Shown: positions 1-8,349, counted from the first letter of the stretch. The stretch: 64,000 nt of DNA from Azospirillum sp. TSO35-2 (GCF_003116095.1 NZ_LGRA01000021.1:662759-726758), one strand, 5' to 3'. Program-made: numbers and translations. The notes: a model not told the origin generated them from the sequence alone.

Positions 1-1088
1 CCCTTCACCAGATCGTTGCCGCCGTCGCCGAAGACCGCGTCGTCGCCGCCACCGCCGGCCACCGTGTCGTTGCCCAGTTCGCCATGCACCTGGTCATTGT
101 CGGCGCGACCGTAGATCAGGTCGTTGCCGCCGCCGCCGAAGACGGTGTCGTTGCCGTCGCCGGCCTCCAGCGTGTCGTTGCCGGCGCCGCCATGCTCGAT
201 GTCGTTGCCGCCATGGCCCCAGAACCACACCGCACTGTCGCCGGCGGTCAGGCTGTCGGCGTATTCCGACCCGACCCAGCGCTGGATGTTGACGAAGGTA
301 TCCCCGGCCGCCTCGCCGGTGTTGTTGGCGCCGTTGGTCAGGTCCAGCGTCAGGCCGCTGGTCGCGTTCTCATAGGTGACGATGTTGAAGCCGGTGCCGC
401 CGACATAATGGTCGGCGCCCAACCCGCCGTTCATGGTGTCGCCGGCCGACTGGCCGCTGTTGCCACCACCGACCAGCGTGTCGTTGCCGGCCCCGCCGAT
501 CAGGCTGTCGTTGCCGGTGCCGCCGGTGATGCTGTCGTTGCCGCCCAGCCCGTTGATCGTGTTGCCGCCATTGTCGCCGACCAGCGTGTCGTTGCCGTTC
601 GTCGCGGTGCCGCTGTAGGCCAACCGGTGCGGCCAGGCGTCGGCCCCGGCGAAGGGGCGCGCGGTGGCGATCGGGCCGGTCACCACGTCGAGATCCCACG
701 AGGCGCCCAGCGCCGCAGGACCGACCGGGTGGCTGGCGGCGGCGACGCGGGCGCCGGTGACGGCGGCCAGCCTCTCGACGAAGCGGCGCCCGTTGGTGCC
801 GGCGCCGACGTCGCAGGCGTGGATCAGGATCTCGGTGCCGGTCGCGTCCGGCCAGCAGCGGTCGAGCAGCGCGCTGCTGTCGAGCGGCTGGGCGCCAAGC
901 CGCACCTCACCCGGCGCGCCGTGGGCGATCAGGTGGATCGCCGCCGGCCGCGTCTCCAGCGCGTCGGCGAGCAGACCGAGGGCGTCCTCGTCGTCGGCGA
1001 CCCGGATCACCGTCAGGTCCGAAGCGTGCCGACCGATCAGCGCGTCGATGTCGGCCAGACCGGCGTCGGCAAGAATGATCCCTTGCAT
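1..1088 (-). CDS. DUF4347 / RTX-repeat surface protein, 5' part (cut by window edge)
   Basis: The visible N-terminal 362 residues carry two parts. Residues about 1-180 match the DUF4347 type, with the motifs IHLIAHGAPGEV and ILIHACDVG that such domains place at the start of very large surface or secreted proteins. From about residue 200 the chain becomes glycine-, asparagine- and aspartate-rich nonapeptides of the RTX kind (GNDTLVGG, GNDSITGG, GNDTVFGG), which in known proteins bind calcium after type I secretion. There is no signal peptide, as expected for type I export. The C-terminus lies left of the window, so total size and any adhesin or enzyme module are unknown. Its divergent neighbour is acuI. 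Family call is firm; function as an adhesin is inference. Confidence 0.85.
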   Translation of the reverse strand, partial: MQGIILADAGLADIDALIGRHASDLTVIRVADDEDALGLLADALETRPAAIHLIAHGAPGEVRLGAQPLDSSALLDRCWPDATGTEILIHACDVGAGTNGRRFVERLAAVTGARVAAASHPVGPAALGASWDLDVVTGPIATARPFAGADAWPHRLAYSGTATNGNDTLVGDNGGNTINGLGGNDSITGGTGNDSLIGGAGNDTLVGGGNSGQSAGDTMNGGLGADHYVGGTGFNIVTYENATSGLTLDLTNGANNTGEAAGDTFVNIQRWVGSEYADSLTAGDSAVWFWGHGGNDIEHGGAGNDTLEAGDGNDTVFGGGGNDLIYGRADNDQVHGELGNDTVAGGGGDDAVFGDGGNDLVK

Positions 1089-1450
1089 GAAAACCCCTTT
1101 CTGGGGAGTTGTTGGAAACCGTTCAAGGTCTCCGTCATGTACGGAATCGGGTCTGTTGAACAACGCCGAATAAGATGATCATTCCTTCGGAAGCATTCAC
1201 CCCGCTTGAGCGTCCTGTTTTCTCCGCACTGGCGAAATGAGTACGGACAGCGCGAGCGGCGATGGGCGGAGGATAATCCGCCTTCCTGTCGAATTGGCCA
1301 AGAGGGGTCGTCATCCGACGCAAACCGCCTATCGTTACCTCCTATTCGGTGGTGAAGCCCGGCGCGAACGGGCGGATCCTATTTGTTTGACCTATATGGG
1401 AATAGCCGGCATCGTTCCGGCCATCATCGCAGTGGAAGGGAGTGTCCCCC
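1089..1450. other. Divergent intergenic region between the RTX gene and acuI
   Basis: These 362 bases separate two divergent genes and are more AT-rich than their surroundings. A Shine-Dalgarno sequence (GGAAGGGAG, 1434-1442) precedes acuI. I see no convincing conserved gene and no strong operator; short open frames here lack codon bias or a ribosome binding site. Promoters for both neighbours must lie here but I could not pick one with confidence. Confidence 0.5.
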
Positions 1451-2473
1451 ATGCCTGGTCCTGTGCCCGAAGCCGCCATCCCGCCGTCCTTCACCGCGTT
1501 CGTCATCGCCGACGAGGGCGGCAAGCCCAAGGGGGCGTTCACCAGCCTCGCCCCGTCGGATCTGCCCGACCATGACGTGCTGGTCGAGGTCGCCTTCTCG
1601 ACGGTGAACTACAAGGACGGGCTCGCCGTGTCCGGCAAGGCGAAGATCGCCCGCAAGCTGCCGATGGTGGCGGGCATCGATCTGGCCGGAACGGTCGTCG
1701 AGTCGCGGTCGCCGGACTGGGCGCCGGGCGACCGGGTGGTGGTCAACGGCTGGGGCCTGTCGGAGACGCAGTGGGGCGGCTACAGCCGTTATCAGCGGGT
1801 GAAGCCGGAGTGGCTGATCCGCCTGCCCGACGCCTTCACGCTGGAACAGGCGATGGGCATCGGCACCGCCGGCTACACCGCGGCGCTGTGCGTCGACGCG
1901 CTGGAGCGCTGGGGCGCCCTTCAGTCCGGCGGCCGGGAGGTGCTGGTCACCGGGGCGGCCGGCGGGGTCGGCTCGGTCGCCGTCGCCCTGCTGGCCAAGC
2001 ACGGCTGCACCGTCATTGCCTCCACCGGCCGCCCGGACACCCACGACTATCTGAGGGGACTCGGCGCCAGCGGCTTCATCGACCGCGCCACGCTGCTGGA
2101 GAAGGGGGCGCCGCTGCAGAAGGAGCGCTGGGCCGCCGGCGTCGATTCGGTGGGCGGCGTCACGCTGGTGAACGCGCTGGCACAGACGGTGTGGGGCGGC
2201 GCCATCGCCGCCTGCGGGCTGGCCGGGTCGTCCGACCTGCCGGGCACGGTCCTGCCTCACATCCTGCGCAGCGTGGCCCTGATCGGCGTCGATTCGGTGA
2301 TGGCGCCGGCCGACCGTCGGGCGTCGGCCTGGGCGCGGCTGGCCCGCGACCTCGACCCCACGCATCTGGCGGCGATGTACCGGGTCCATCCCTTCGCCGA
2401 TCTGCCGGACCTCGCCGGCCGCATCCTGGCCGGCCAGATCCGCGGCCGGGTGGTGCTGGACCTGCGCGCCTGA
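1451..2473 (+). CDS. acuI: Acrylyl-CoA reductase-type MDR oxidoreductase (AcuI/YhdH family)
   Basis: This 340-residue zinc-independent medium-chain dehydrogenase fits the YhdH/AcuI family, whose characterised members reduce acryloyl-CoA to propionyl-CoA with NADPH. The N-terminal catalytic domain includes NYKDGLAVSGK near residue 53 and a PMVAGIDLAG stretch near 71-80. The Rossmann nucleotide-binding loop VTGAAGGVGSVA lies at about 166-177, followed by STGRPD, consistent with NADPH. Zinc ligands of classical alcohol dehydrogenases are absent, as expected. The ATG at 1451 was preferred to the upstream GTG at 1442 because GGAAGGGAG sits 8 bases before it. The gene converges on dctM, with two hairpins between them. 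The physiological substrate is inferred from family only. Confidence 0.85.
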   Translation: MPGPVPEAAIPPSFTAFVIADEGGKPKGAFTSLAPSDLPDHDVLVEVAFSTVNYKDGLAVSGKAKIARKLPMVAGIDLAGTVVESRSPDWAPGDRVVVNGWGLSETQWGGYSRYQRVKPEWLIRLPDAFTLEQAMGIGTAGYTAALCVDALERWGALQSGGREVLVTGAAGGVGSVAVALLAKHGCTVIASTGRPDTHDYLRGLGASGFIDRATLLEKGAPLQKERWAAGVDSVGGVTLVNALAQTVWGGAIAACGLAGSSDLPGTVLPHILRSVALIGVDSVMAPADRRASAWARLARDLDPTHLAAMYRVHPFADLPDLAGRILAGQIRGRVVLDLRA

Positions 2474-2489
2474 CACCCGCATGAAAAAC

Positions 2490-2516
2490 GGGCCGTCGGG
2501 GGATGCCCGACGGCCC
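2490..2516 (-). terminator. Rho-independent terminator, distal hairpin after dctM
   Basis: An 11-bp perfect stem (GGGCCGTCGGG with CCCGACGGCCC) has a 5-base loop. Five A residues at 2484-2488 give a U run after the stem for minus-strand transcripts, so it should end the dctPQM transcript. It may also slow acuI readthrough from the other side. Confidence 0.75.
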
Positions 2517-2535
2517 GGCGGTTGCCGAACGAAAG

Positions 2536-2557
2536 AAGGGCCACGCGCGTGGCCCTT
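2536..2557 (-). terminator. Palindromic terminator-like hairpin directly after dctM
   Basis: The 22 bases form a complete palindrome whose 9-bp outer arms are AAGGGCCAC and GTGGCCCTT. On the minus strand the stem is followed by CTTTCG. It lies 28 bases past the dctM stop and about 20 bases before a second, better terminator, so the convergent acuI/dctM junction carries two hairpins in series. Confidence 0.6.
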
Positions 2558-2585
2558 CCCGTCTCTTCCGATGCGTCCCCCGCTC

Positions 2586-3866
2586 TTACTTGAGCAGGTC
2601 GTGGACGAACATCGACACTTCCGGAACCAGCGTCACGACCAGCAGCGTGACCCACAGCGCCGCCATGAACGGCCACATGGAACGGACCACCTTGCTGACC
2701 GGCACCTCGCCGATGGCGCATCCGAGGTAGAAGGCGGCGCCGACCGGCGGCGTGTTCAGGCCGATGGTGCAGTTCAGCAGCACGATGATGCCGAACTGGA
2801 CGGGGTCCATGCCGTAATGCATGACGATCGGCAGGAAGATCGGCGTGCAGACCAGGATATGGGCGGCCATATCGAGGAAGATGCCGAACAGGAACAGCGC
2901 GATGTCGACCATGATGAAGACGACCCAGGGGGTCGTGCTGATGCTGCTCAGCGCCTCGCCAGCGATTTCGGCGACACCGTAGATGCTCATCAGATAGCCG
3001 AACATCGTCGAGATGCCGATCAGCAGCAGAACGATGCCGGTGGTCTTGGTCGCCTTGGCCGCCGCCTTGAGGAAATCCTGCCAGCTCAAGCTGCGATAGA
3101 CGAAGACCGTCAGCAGCAGGGCGTAGAGCACGGCCACCGCGCCGGCTTCCGCCGCGGTGAACACGCCGGACAGGATGCCGCCGACGATGATGACCATGAT
3201 GAACAGGCCGGGAAGCGCCACCGCCAGGCTGCGGGCGACTTCGGTCCAGCCGGGGAACTTGCCCGACGGGTAGGCACGGGCGCGGGCGACGAAATAGGCC
3301 GTCAGCAGGTTGGCGATGGAGAGCATCACCGCCGGGACCGCGCCGGCCATGATCAGCGAGTTCATCGACACGATGCCGCCGGCGGCCAGCGAGTAGATGA
3401 TCATGTTGTGGCTGGTCGGCATCACCGCGCCGACCAGCGAGGAATAGGTGGTGACGTTGACGGCGTAGTCGGCGTCGATGTTCTCTTTCTTCATCAGCGG
3501 GATGAGCGCCGAACCCATCGCCGAGACGTCGGCCACCGGCGAGCCGGACACGCCGCCGAACATCGTGCAGGCCACGACGTTGGTCATGCCGAGACCGCCG
3601 CGGACATGCCCGACCATCGCCTTGGAGCAGCGGATGATGCGGTCGGCGATGCCGCCGTACATCATCAGCTCGCCGGTGAAGATGAAGAAGGGGATGGTCA
3701 GGAAGGCGAAGACGTTCATGCCGGCGGCCATGCGCTGGAACACCACGGCGACCGGCAGGCCTTCGTACAACACGGTGGCGAGCGACGACAGACCGATGGC
3801 GAACACCACCGGCATTCCAACGATCAGCCCGAGCACGAAGGTCAGGCAGAGAATGGTCAGTGCCAT
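2586..3866 (-). CDS. dctM: TRAP transporter large permease DctM
   Basis: This 426-residue, highly hydrophobic protein is the 12-helix DctM subunit that forms the sodium-coupled transport channel of a TRAP system in the inner membrane. It begins MALTILCLTFVLGLIVGMP, typical of the family, and contains the conserved FIFTGELMMYGG and NPPVGAAFYLG-like (LNTPPVGAAFYLG) segments. The start at 3866 is preceded by GGAGGT and lies within the last bases of dctQ (10-base overlap), implying translational coupling. It is the last gene of dctP-dctQ-dctM. Specificity depends on DctP; the context of uronate genes and shared operators suggests a hexuronate or unsaturated uronate, which is inference. Confidence 0.95.
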   Translation of the reverse strand: MALTILCLTFVLGLIVGMPVVFAIGLSSLATVLYEGLPVAVVFQRMAAGMNVFAFLTIPFFIFTGELMMYGGIADRIIRCSKAMVGHVRGGLGMTNVVACTMFGGVSGSPVADVSAMGSALIPLMKKENIDADYAVNVTTYSSLVGAVMPTSHNMIIYSLAAGGIVSMNSLIMAGAVPAVMLSIANLLTAYFVARARAYPSGKFPGWTEVARSLAVALPGLFIMVIIVGGILSGVFTAAEAGAVAVLYALLLTVFVYRSLSWQDFLKAAAKATKTTGIVLLLIGISTMFGYLMSIYGVAEIAGEALSSISTTPWVVFIMVDIALFLFGIFLDMAAHILVCTPIFLPIVMHYGMDPVQFGIIVLLNCTIGLNTPPVGAAFYLGCAIGEVPVSKVVRSMWPFMAALWVTLLVVTLVPEVSMFVHDLLK

Positions 3867-4417
3867 GACGGGGTGACCTCCAGGTTCAGGACCCGAGCGA
3901 CAATGCGCTCGATGGCGAAGACGATGATCAGGACCCCGCCGATCGCCAGAGGCAGATACGACCAGCCCTGCGAGATCGGCAGTCCGGGATTGACGTATTC
4001 CCACATTTCCCAGCTCAGGACCGACCCGCCCCAGGCCATGAACATGGCGAAGACGATCATGCCGAGATAGACGATGATCTCGGCGGCGTAGCGCACCCGC
4101 TCGGGAGCGAAGGTCAGCAGGGATTCCATGCCGATGTGCCGGCCGTCGCGAACGCCGACCGCGGCGGCGAAGCAGGTCACGTACAGCACCATCACGAGCG
4201 CGAGGATCTCGGTCCAGGCCGGCGAATCGTTGAGGATGTAACGGCCGTAGATCTGCGTCAGCACGGCGATCAGGATAATCATCAGCCCAAACACCGCCAG
4301 TTGCAGGCAGAGACGGGACAGTCTGGCGTTGAAGCGGAAATAGGCACCGAGCGCACCCGTAATCATGGACGTTTTCAGTCGGTGCTCTAGGGGCGGGGCC
4401 AGCGTTTGCTCAGCCAT
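3857..4417 (-). CDS. dctQ: TRAP transporter small permease DctQ
   Basis: The 186-residue product has four predicted membrane helices (roughly residues 35-60, 75-95, 110-130 and 150-175) and the DctQ-type segment YGRYILNDSPAWTEILALV, with RDGRHIG following. DctQ subunits bind DctM and are required for TRAP uptake. AGGAGA lies 7 bases before the ATG. The N-terminal 35 residues form a hydrophilic cytoplasmic extension. A 187-base gap containing a strong hairpin separates it from dctP, a common arrangement that lets the binding protein be made in excess. Confidence 0.93.
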   Translation of the reverse strand: MAEQTLAPPLEHRLKTSMITGALGAYFRFNARLSRLCLQLAVFGLMIILIAVLTQIYGRYILNDSPAWTEILALVMVLYVTCFAAAVGVRDGRHIGMESLLTFAPERVRYAAEIIVYLGMIVFAMFMAWGGSVLSWEMWEYVNPGLPISQGWSYLPLAIGGVLIIVFAIERIVARVLNLEVTPSWH

Positions 4418-4568
4418 CCGGGTATCTCCTTATGTCCCCAAGGGTGAGGGTGATCGACACGGCATCGTGCTTCGACGTCGGAGTGGCTGCATTCCGGACA
4501 TGGAGGTCGGAGTGCGTCGGCGGGCTCGGGATGTCGTCGTGACGAAGGGGCGCGTGGTGCGGAGTGGA

Positions 4569-4598
4569 CCGGCCCGGCCGCCGTGGCGACCGGGCCGG
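4569..4598 (-). other. Hairpin in the dctP-dctQ gap
   Basis: Nine-base perfect arms (CCGGCCCGG and CCGGGCCGG) enclose a 12-base loop just after the dctP stop codon, without a U run. In comparable transporter operons such hairpins protect the upstream binding-protein mRNA or partly stop transcription, giving more DctP than permease. That role here is inferred from position. Confidence 0.55.
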
Positions 4599-4604
4599 CG
4601 GCTG

Positions 4605-5579
4605 TCACTTGGACTGCTGGATGCGGACGAGAAGATCCTTCAGCTTCGGATCGGTGAGGAACTGGTCGTAGACCGGCTTCATCGCCGCCTGGAACGGCGC
4701 CTTGTCGATGGTGATGACCTCGACGCCCGCCTTCTCGACGATGCTCCGCGACGACACCTCCATCTCCTCCCACAGCTTGCGCATGTGCGGGACGGAGTCC
4801 TTCGCCGCCTTGCGGACCAGGGCCTTCTCTTCCGGCGTGAAGCTGTCGTAGGTCTTCTTCGACATCAGCAGCACGTCGGGCGCCATGGAGTGCTCGGTGA
4901 GCGTGAAGTACTTCGCCGCCTCGTACTGGTGCGAGGACTGGTAGGTCGGCCAGTTGTTCTCGGCGCCGTCGATCAGGCCGGTCTTCAGGCCGGTGAACAC
5001 TTCACCGGTCGGCATCGGCGTCGGGTTGGCGCCGAGCAGCTTCATCATGGCGACCCAGACGTCCGACTGCTGGACGCGGATCTTCAGACCCTTGAGGTCG
5101 TTGATGCTGCGGACCGGGGTCTTGGTGTAGAAGGAGCGCGAGCCGGAGTCGTAGAACGCCAGGCCGATCATGCCGTGCGCGTCGCAATCGCCCAGGATTT
5201 CGTCGCCCAGCGGGCCGTCGAGGACCGAGCGCATGTGCTGCGTGTCGCGGAACACGAAGGGCAGCACCGGCACCATCATGGCCGGGCAGATGGTGTTGAG
5301 CGTCCCGGCGTTGACCCGCAGGAACTCGATGGCGCCGAGCTTCACCTGCTCGATGGTGTCCTTCTCGGAACCGAGCTGGGAGCTGGGGAACACCTTGATG
5401 GTGTACTTGCCGTTGGTGGCCTTGCTGAGCTCATCGCTCATGTACTGCACGGCCTTGACGGTCGGATAGTCGGGCGGCTGAACGTCGGCGGATCGGAACT
5501 GACGAGCCTGCGCCTGGGCGACGGTCAGCGCCATCAGGCTGGCAACGCTGGCCAGAGCCAGTTTCTTCATAAAGCTCAT
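4605..5579 (-). CDS. dctP: TRAP transporter solute-binding protein DctP
   Basis: This 324-residue periplasmic binding protein starts with a signal peptide (KK, then LALASVASLMALTVAQAQA, cleavage near residue 24). It shows the DctP fold markers: SQLGSEKDTIEQVKLG near residues 68-83, LKGLKIRVQQSDV near 144-156, and MPTGEVFTGLKTGLIDGAEN near 168-187. The conserved arginine of KIRVQ that holds the substrate carboxylate is present, fitting a sugar acid or organic acid ligand. AGGAG lies 9 bases before the ATG at 5579; an in-frame ATG at 5570 is possible. Two operator-like promoters lie about 285 and 545 bases upstream. Assignment to uronates is from regulon context, not from the ligand pocket. Confidence 0.93.
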   Translation of the reverse strand: MSFMKKLALASVASLMALTVAQAQARQFRSADVQPPDYPTVKAVQYMSDELSKATNGKYTIKVFPSSQLGSEKDTIEQVKLGAIEFLRVNAGTLNTICPAMMVPVLPFVFRDTQHMRSVLDGPLGDEILGDCDAHGMIGLAFYDSGSRSFYTKTPVRSINDLKGLKIRVQQSDVWVAMMKLLGANPTPMPTGEVFTGLKTGLIDGAENNWPTYQSSHQYEAAKYFTLTEHSMAPDVLLMSKKTYDSFTPEEKALVRKAAKDSVPHMRKLWEEMEVSSRSIVEKAGVEVITIDKAPFQAAMKPVYDQFLTDPKLKDLLVRIQQSK

Positions 5580-5863
5580 GTGGGTCTGCTCCTGTATTGA
5601 CGTCTTACGTAGAAGGAACTGGCTCGGCGATCCGTCCGGTTGGCGGCTCGCTTTGCGTGGAACTCGGTGTATTCACGGTGTCGCCCTGTGCCCATCGATC
5701 ATGACAGCGCTGTTCGCAGCGCTATTATTTTCCGATCCGCACGATAAAGACCGTTCCGCGTTGTGCCGGCGCTTAAACAACTCCCTGGGTGCTGAAGCCC
5801 TGCACGGCGGCCGGGTGGCGATGCCAGCGTTCGGTCGTTCGATCCGAAGCACCCGACGGCGTA

Positions 5864-5893
5864 GTTATATTAATATATTACATTGCTTGGCAA
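5864..5893 (-). promoter_or_regulatory. Uronate-type operator overlapping promoter (site 1, dctPQM)
   Basis: On the minus strand TTGCCA (5888-5893) and TATAAC (5864-5869) are 18 bases apart. Between them lies a 12-bp perfect palindrome, TATATTAATATA (5866-5877), and the shared 11-mer in the form TAATATATTAC (5871-5881). The palindrome covers the -10, so a bound GntR protein would block polymerase. The same layout recurs at four other sites in the window. Confidence 0.7.
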
Positions 5894-6124
5894 GGCGGTT
5901 TTCTCGCTGTGCGTCGCGGCGGAGAAAATGTCGCACGACGCCAAGATCCGGTTCGACAGTACCGTCAAGCTTGCACCACATGCGACCCATTGCCGCAGCT
6001 TCCGGACTCACGACGCAGGACTGGACGCTTGAGGTCTTCTCATTGGTCCCTGTCGGAGATCTGTTCACTGGACTGGTGCCGTTGTTCGGAACGTGACTTG
6101 GCGGTGCAGGTTTTCCCGGTCTTT

Positions 6125-6153
6125 AGGATATTAGTATATCACTCGGCGCGCAA
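6125..6153 (-). promoter_or_regulatory. Uronate-type operator overlapping promoter (site 2, far upstream of dctP)
   Basis: The core TAGTATATCAC (6132-6142) matches the shared motif. On the minus strand TTGCGC (6148-6153) and TATCCT (6125-6130) are 17 bases apart. It lies about 260 bases behind site 1 and points the same way. It is also only about 120 bases past the end of the oxidoreductase gene, so it could serve dctP as a second promoter or support repression by looping. Confidence 0.55.
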
Positions 6154-6270
6154 CCCTGAAAGTTCGTGCCGGCAACAACGGCGCGGCGAGAGCCGGGACA
6201 CCGCAGCGGAGGTTGGACGCGGGGTTCACCGGGGCACCGCCGGCCGGAGCCCGCGAAGCCGCCGCCACGG

Positions 6271-7317
6271 TCACGCCGTGGCGGCGATCGGGACAAGCGC
6301 GCCGGTGGCCGAGGCGGTCAGGATGGCCTCGATCAACCGGTGGACCTTCAGCGCCTCGCGCCCGTCCACCCGCGGCCGCCGCCCCTGGTCGAGGGCGTCC
6401 AGGAAGTCGCTCAGCACCGCGCGGTGGTGCTGGTGGGAGAAGGCCATGGGGTCGGCCCCGCCGCCCAGCGTGGCGCCGTCCTCACCAGCCACGATGCGCT
6501 CGCCGGTGCACAGTTGGACCTCCAGCCGATCACCGGCCAGCCGGGCGGAGCCGGCGGTCCCGGCGATCTCGATGCGCTCCGGATAGCCGGGGAAGGCGGC
6601 GGTGGTGGCATCGACCGTCGCCAGCAGGCCGTTGTCGAAGCGCAGGGCGGCGGCGACCACGTCCTCGGTGTCGATCCGGCGCAACGGGCTGGTCGCGGCG
6701 AATCCGGCCACCTGGGTGGGCAGGCCGAGCAGACCGACGAAGGCGTCCAGCGTGTGGATCGCCTGGGTCAGCAGCACGCCGCCGCCGTCGCGCGCCTTCA
6801 TGCCGCGGCCGGGCTGGGCGTAATAGGCGGCGTCACGCCACCAGCGCACCGCCACCGCGGCCGACAGCGGCGTCCCGAGCGTGCCGTCGCGCAGCAGCGC
6901 CGCCAGCCGCTCCACCGCCCCGCGGAAGCGGTGCTGGAGCACGACGCCCAGCGTCAGCCCGGCGCGCTCCATCGCCGCCACCACGTCGCGCGCGCCGTCC
7001 GGCGTCGCGTCCAGCGGCTTTTCCAGCAGCACATGCTTGCCGGCGGCGGCGCAGCGCGCCACCAGCGCGGCGTGGGTGTCGGGCGGGGTCAGCAGCAGGA
7101 CCGCCGACAGGCCGGGATCCTCCAGCAAGGCGTCGATCCGGTCGACGACCGGCAGGCCGAAACGGGCGGCGAAGGCGGCACGGCGGTCGGCCGACGGGCT
7201 GAAGCCACCCGCCACCTCGACCCGGTCGGCGAGGTCGATCAGGCTCTGCGCGTGCGGGGCCGCCGCCATGCCCAGCCCGATCACCCCGACGCGGCGCCGG
7301 GCCGGGGTTCCCGTCAT
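6271..7317 (-). CDS. Gfo/Idh/MocA-family NAD(P)-dependent oxidoreductase
   Basis: The 348-residue protein has an N-terminal Rossmann fold (VGVIGLGMAA near residues 10-19) and the family signature GKHVLLEKPLDATPDGA with the catalytic lysine of EKP near residue 98. The C-terminal half is the beta-sheet substrate domain, including GGGVLLTQAIHTLDAF with the conserved histidine. Enzymes of this family oxidise or reduce sugars and sugar acids. Its ATG overlaps the gntR1 stop (ATGA at 7314-7317), so the two are co-translated under a uronate-type operator. No uxaB is visible in the window, so it might supply a tagaturonate- or other uronate-reducing step; that is a hypothesis. Substrate is unknown. 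Confidence 0.85.
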   Translation of the reverse strand: MTGTPARRRVGVIGLGMAAAPHAQSLIDLADRVEVAGGFSPSADRRAAFAARFGLPVVDRIDALLEDPGLSAVLLLTPPDTHAALVARCAAAGKHVLLEKPLDATPDGARDVVAAMERAGLTLGVVLQHRFRGAVERLAALLRDGTLGTPLSAAVAVRWWRDAAYYAQPGRGMKARDGGGVLLTQAIHTLDAFVGLLGLPTQVAGFAATSPLRRIDTEDVVAAALRFDNGLLATVDATTAAFPGYPERIEIAGTAGSARLAGDRLEVQLCTGERIVAGEDGATLGGGADPMAFSHQHHRAVLSDFLDALDQGRRPRVDGREALKVHRLIEAILTASATGALVPIAATA

Positions 7318-8153
7318 GGCGTGGCCTTCGACGGCAGGCTGGCCGCTGCCGCACCGTCGAGGCTGTCGGAGAGGCTGCCGGAGAAGTAGAGCGGGGCGGC
7401 GTTGCGGACGTCGTCGACGGTGATCTGCAGATTGTCGAGATGCCGGACCAGGCTCTGTTCGGCGCGGTCGGGGTCGTGGCCGGCGATCGCGTCGACGATG
7501 GCCTCATGCTCGGCGATCACCGTGCTCATCCGGCCGGGCACCGGCAGGGTCAGGCGGCGGCAGCGGTCCAACTGCACCTTGGCCTGCTGGATGATCGTCC
7601 AGAAGCCGGGATAGCCGGCCATTTCGGTGATCTGCGCGTGGAACGCCTCGTCGGCCTGGTGGAAACCGTCGGCGTCGCCGCTCGCGTCCACCTCATGCTG
7701 ATGCTCGACGCAGGCGCGCAGGGTGGCGATCTGGCTGCGGGTCGCCCGTTCGGCGGCGAAGCGCACCGTCGCGCGCTCCAACACCATGCGGATGACGCCG
7801 GCCTCGGGCAGGGCACCGAGCGGGATGCGGGCGACGAAGGTGCCGGACTGCGGGAAGATCTCGATCAGCCCTTCGTCGGCCAGCCGCAGCACCGCCTCGC
7901 GCACCGGGGTGCGGCTGACGCCGTAGGCCTCGGCGATCTGCTTTTCGGCGATCGGCTCACCCGGCTTGCGCTTCAGCGACACGATCTCCGCCCGCAGGTC
8001 GCGGTGGATGGCGTCCGCCGCGGTGGGACCGCGCCGAACATCCCGCCGCCCGGCTGGCGGAAGGGAAACGGGGTGCAGCGCGGCGGCGGGGGGTGGCCCC
8101 CTCAGGGGCGTCACGGTGGAGCCGGTCTTGACCGGCTGGTTGCCGGATGGCAT
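7314..8153 (-). CDS. GntR/FadR-family regulator, paralogue 1 of the uronate cluster
   Basis: This 279-residue regulator has a winged helix-turn-helix at about residues 45-115 and a C-terminal FCD ligand-binding domain. The motif AYGVSRTPVREAVLRLADEG marks the recognition helix and is almost identical in the two other GntR proteins of the window (genes at 20824 and 24462). An unusual 40-residue proline- and arginine-rich tail precedes the HTH. AGGAGG lies 9 bases before the ATG. A site of the shared operator type lies 32 bases upstream of the start, so autoregulation is likely. The FCD domain keeps histidines and acidic residues (HQADEAFH) that in relatives bind a metal and a carboxylated sugar. 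Probable effector: a uronate catabolic intermediate, inferred. Confidence 0.9.
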   Translation of the reverse strand: MPSGNQPVKTGSTVTPLRGPPPAAALHPVSLPPAGRRDVRRGPTAADAIHRDLRAEIVSLKRKPGEPIAEKQIAEAYGVSRTPVREAVLRLADEGLIEIFPQSGTFVARIPLGALPEAGVIRMVLERATVRFAAERATRSQIATLRACVEHQHEVDASGDADGFHQADEAFHAQITEMAGYPGFWTIIQQAKVQLDRCRRLTLPVPGRMSTVIAEHEAIVDAIAGHDPDRAEQSLVRHLDNLQITVDDVRNAAPLYFSGSLSDSLDGAAAASLPSKATP

Positions 8154-8184
8154 GGCGTCCAGCCTCCTCTAAAACAGATCATCA

Positions 8185-8214
8185 AGAATATTAATATATC
8201 AGTACGGAAGGCAA
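8185..8214 (-). promoter_or_regulatory. Uronate-type operator overlapping promoter (site 3, gntR1-oxidoreductase)
   Basis: The core TAATATATCAG (8192-8202) lies between TTGCCT (minus strand, 8209-8214) and TATTCT (8185-8190), spaced by 18 bases. Transcription would start about 25 bases before the gntR1 start codon, giving a short leader. Confidence 0.7.
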
Positions 8215-8306
8215 GTGGTTTCGCCGCCCTATCGCAATTTAATTGAAAAACTTCGCGGCGGAGTATGAAGGCTGGGGGAATGGGGGAGGCCGGGAACGCG
8301 CATTGC

Positions 8307-8349
8307 GCTGCCCTCCCTCCCCCGCCAGGGGTGGGGGAGGGAGGGCAGC
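8307..8349 (-). terminator. Long hairpin after the dihydropyrimidinase gene
   Basis: Seventeen-base perfect arms (beginning GCTGCCCTCCCTCCCCC) enclose a 9-base loop, only 6 bases past the stop codon of the last pyrimidine gene. It lacks a U run, so it could be a terminator, an mRNA-protecting stem, or one copy of the CCCTCYCCCC repeat type seen elsewhere in this window. Confidence 0.55.

Larger units (their letters stand above)
5580..6270. other. 691-base gene-free region upstream of dctP with two promoter/operator sites
   Basis: This is one of the longest gene-free stretches here and is visibly less GC-rich than the flanks. I find no coding region: short open frames lack a ribosome binding site and family resemblance. 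It holds two copies of the uronate-operator motif (cores at 5871-5881 and 6132-6142), both oriented as minus-strand promoters toward dctP, so a transcript from either would have a 5' leader of about 280 or 540 bases. Whether the leader carries a small RNA or a control element cannot be judged by eye. Confidence 0.5.

Noticed and set aside
370..699. 109-codon minus frame with Arg/Gln/His-rich repeats in the RTX gene
   Set aside because: It is a shifted frame of the RTX repeats.
2481..4070. 529-codon plus-strand open frame opposite dctM
   Set aside because: It is antisense to a clear DctM protein and consists of low-complexity charged repeats (His, Asp, Gln, Arg).
5865..6068. 67-codon minus-strand frame downstream of promoter site 2
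   Set aside because: It fits the transcript from site 2 but has no ribosome binding site and no family resemblance; retained only as a reason to check for a leader element.
5578..6096. 172-codon plus-strand frame between dctP and the oxidoreductase gene
   Set aside because: No Shine-Dalgarno, odd composition, and it would run through operator site 1. I treat the region as regulatory.
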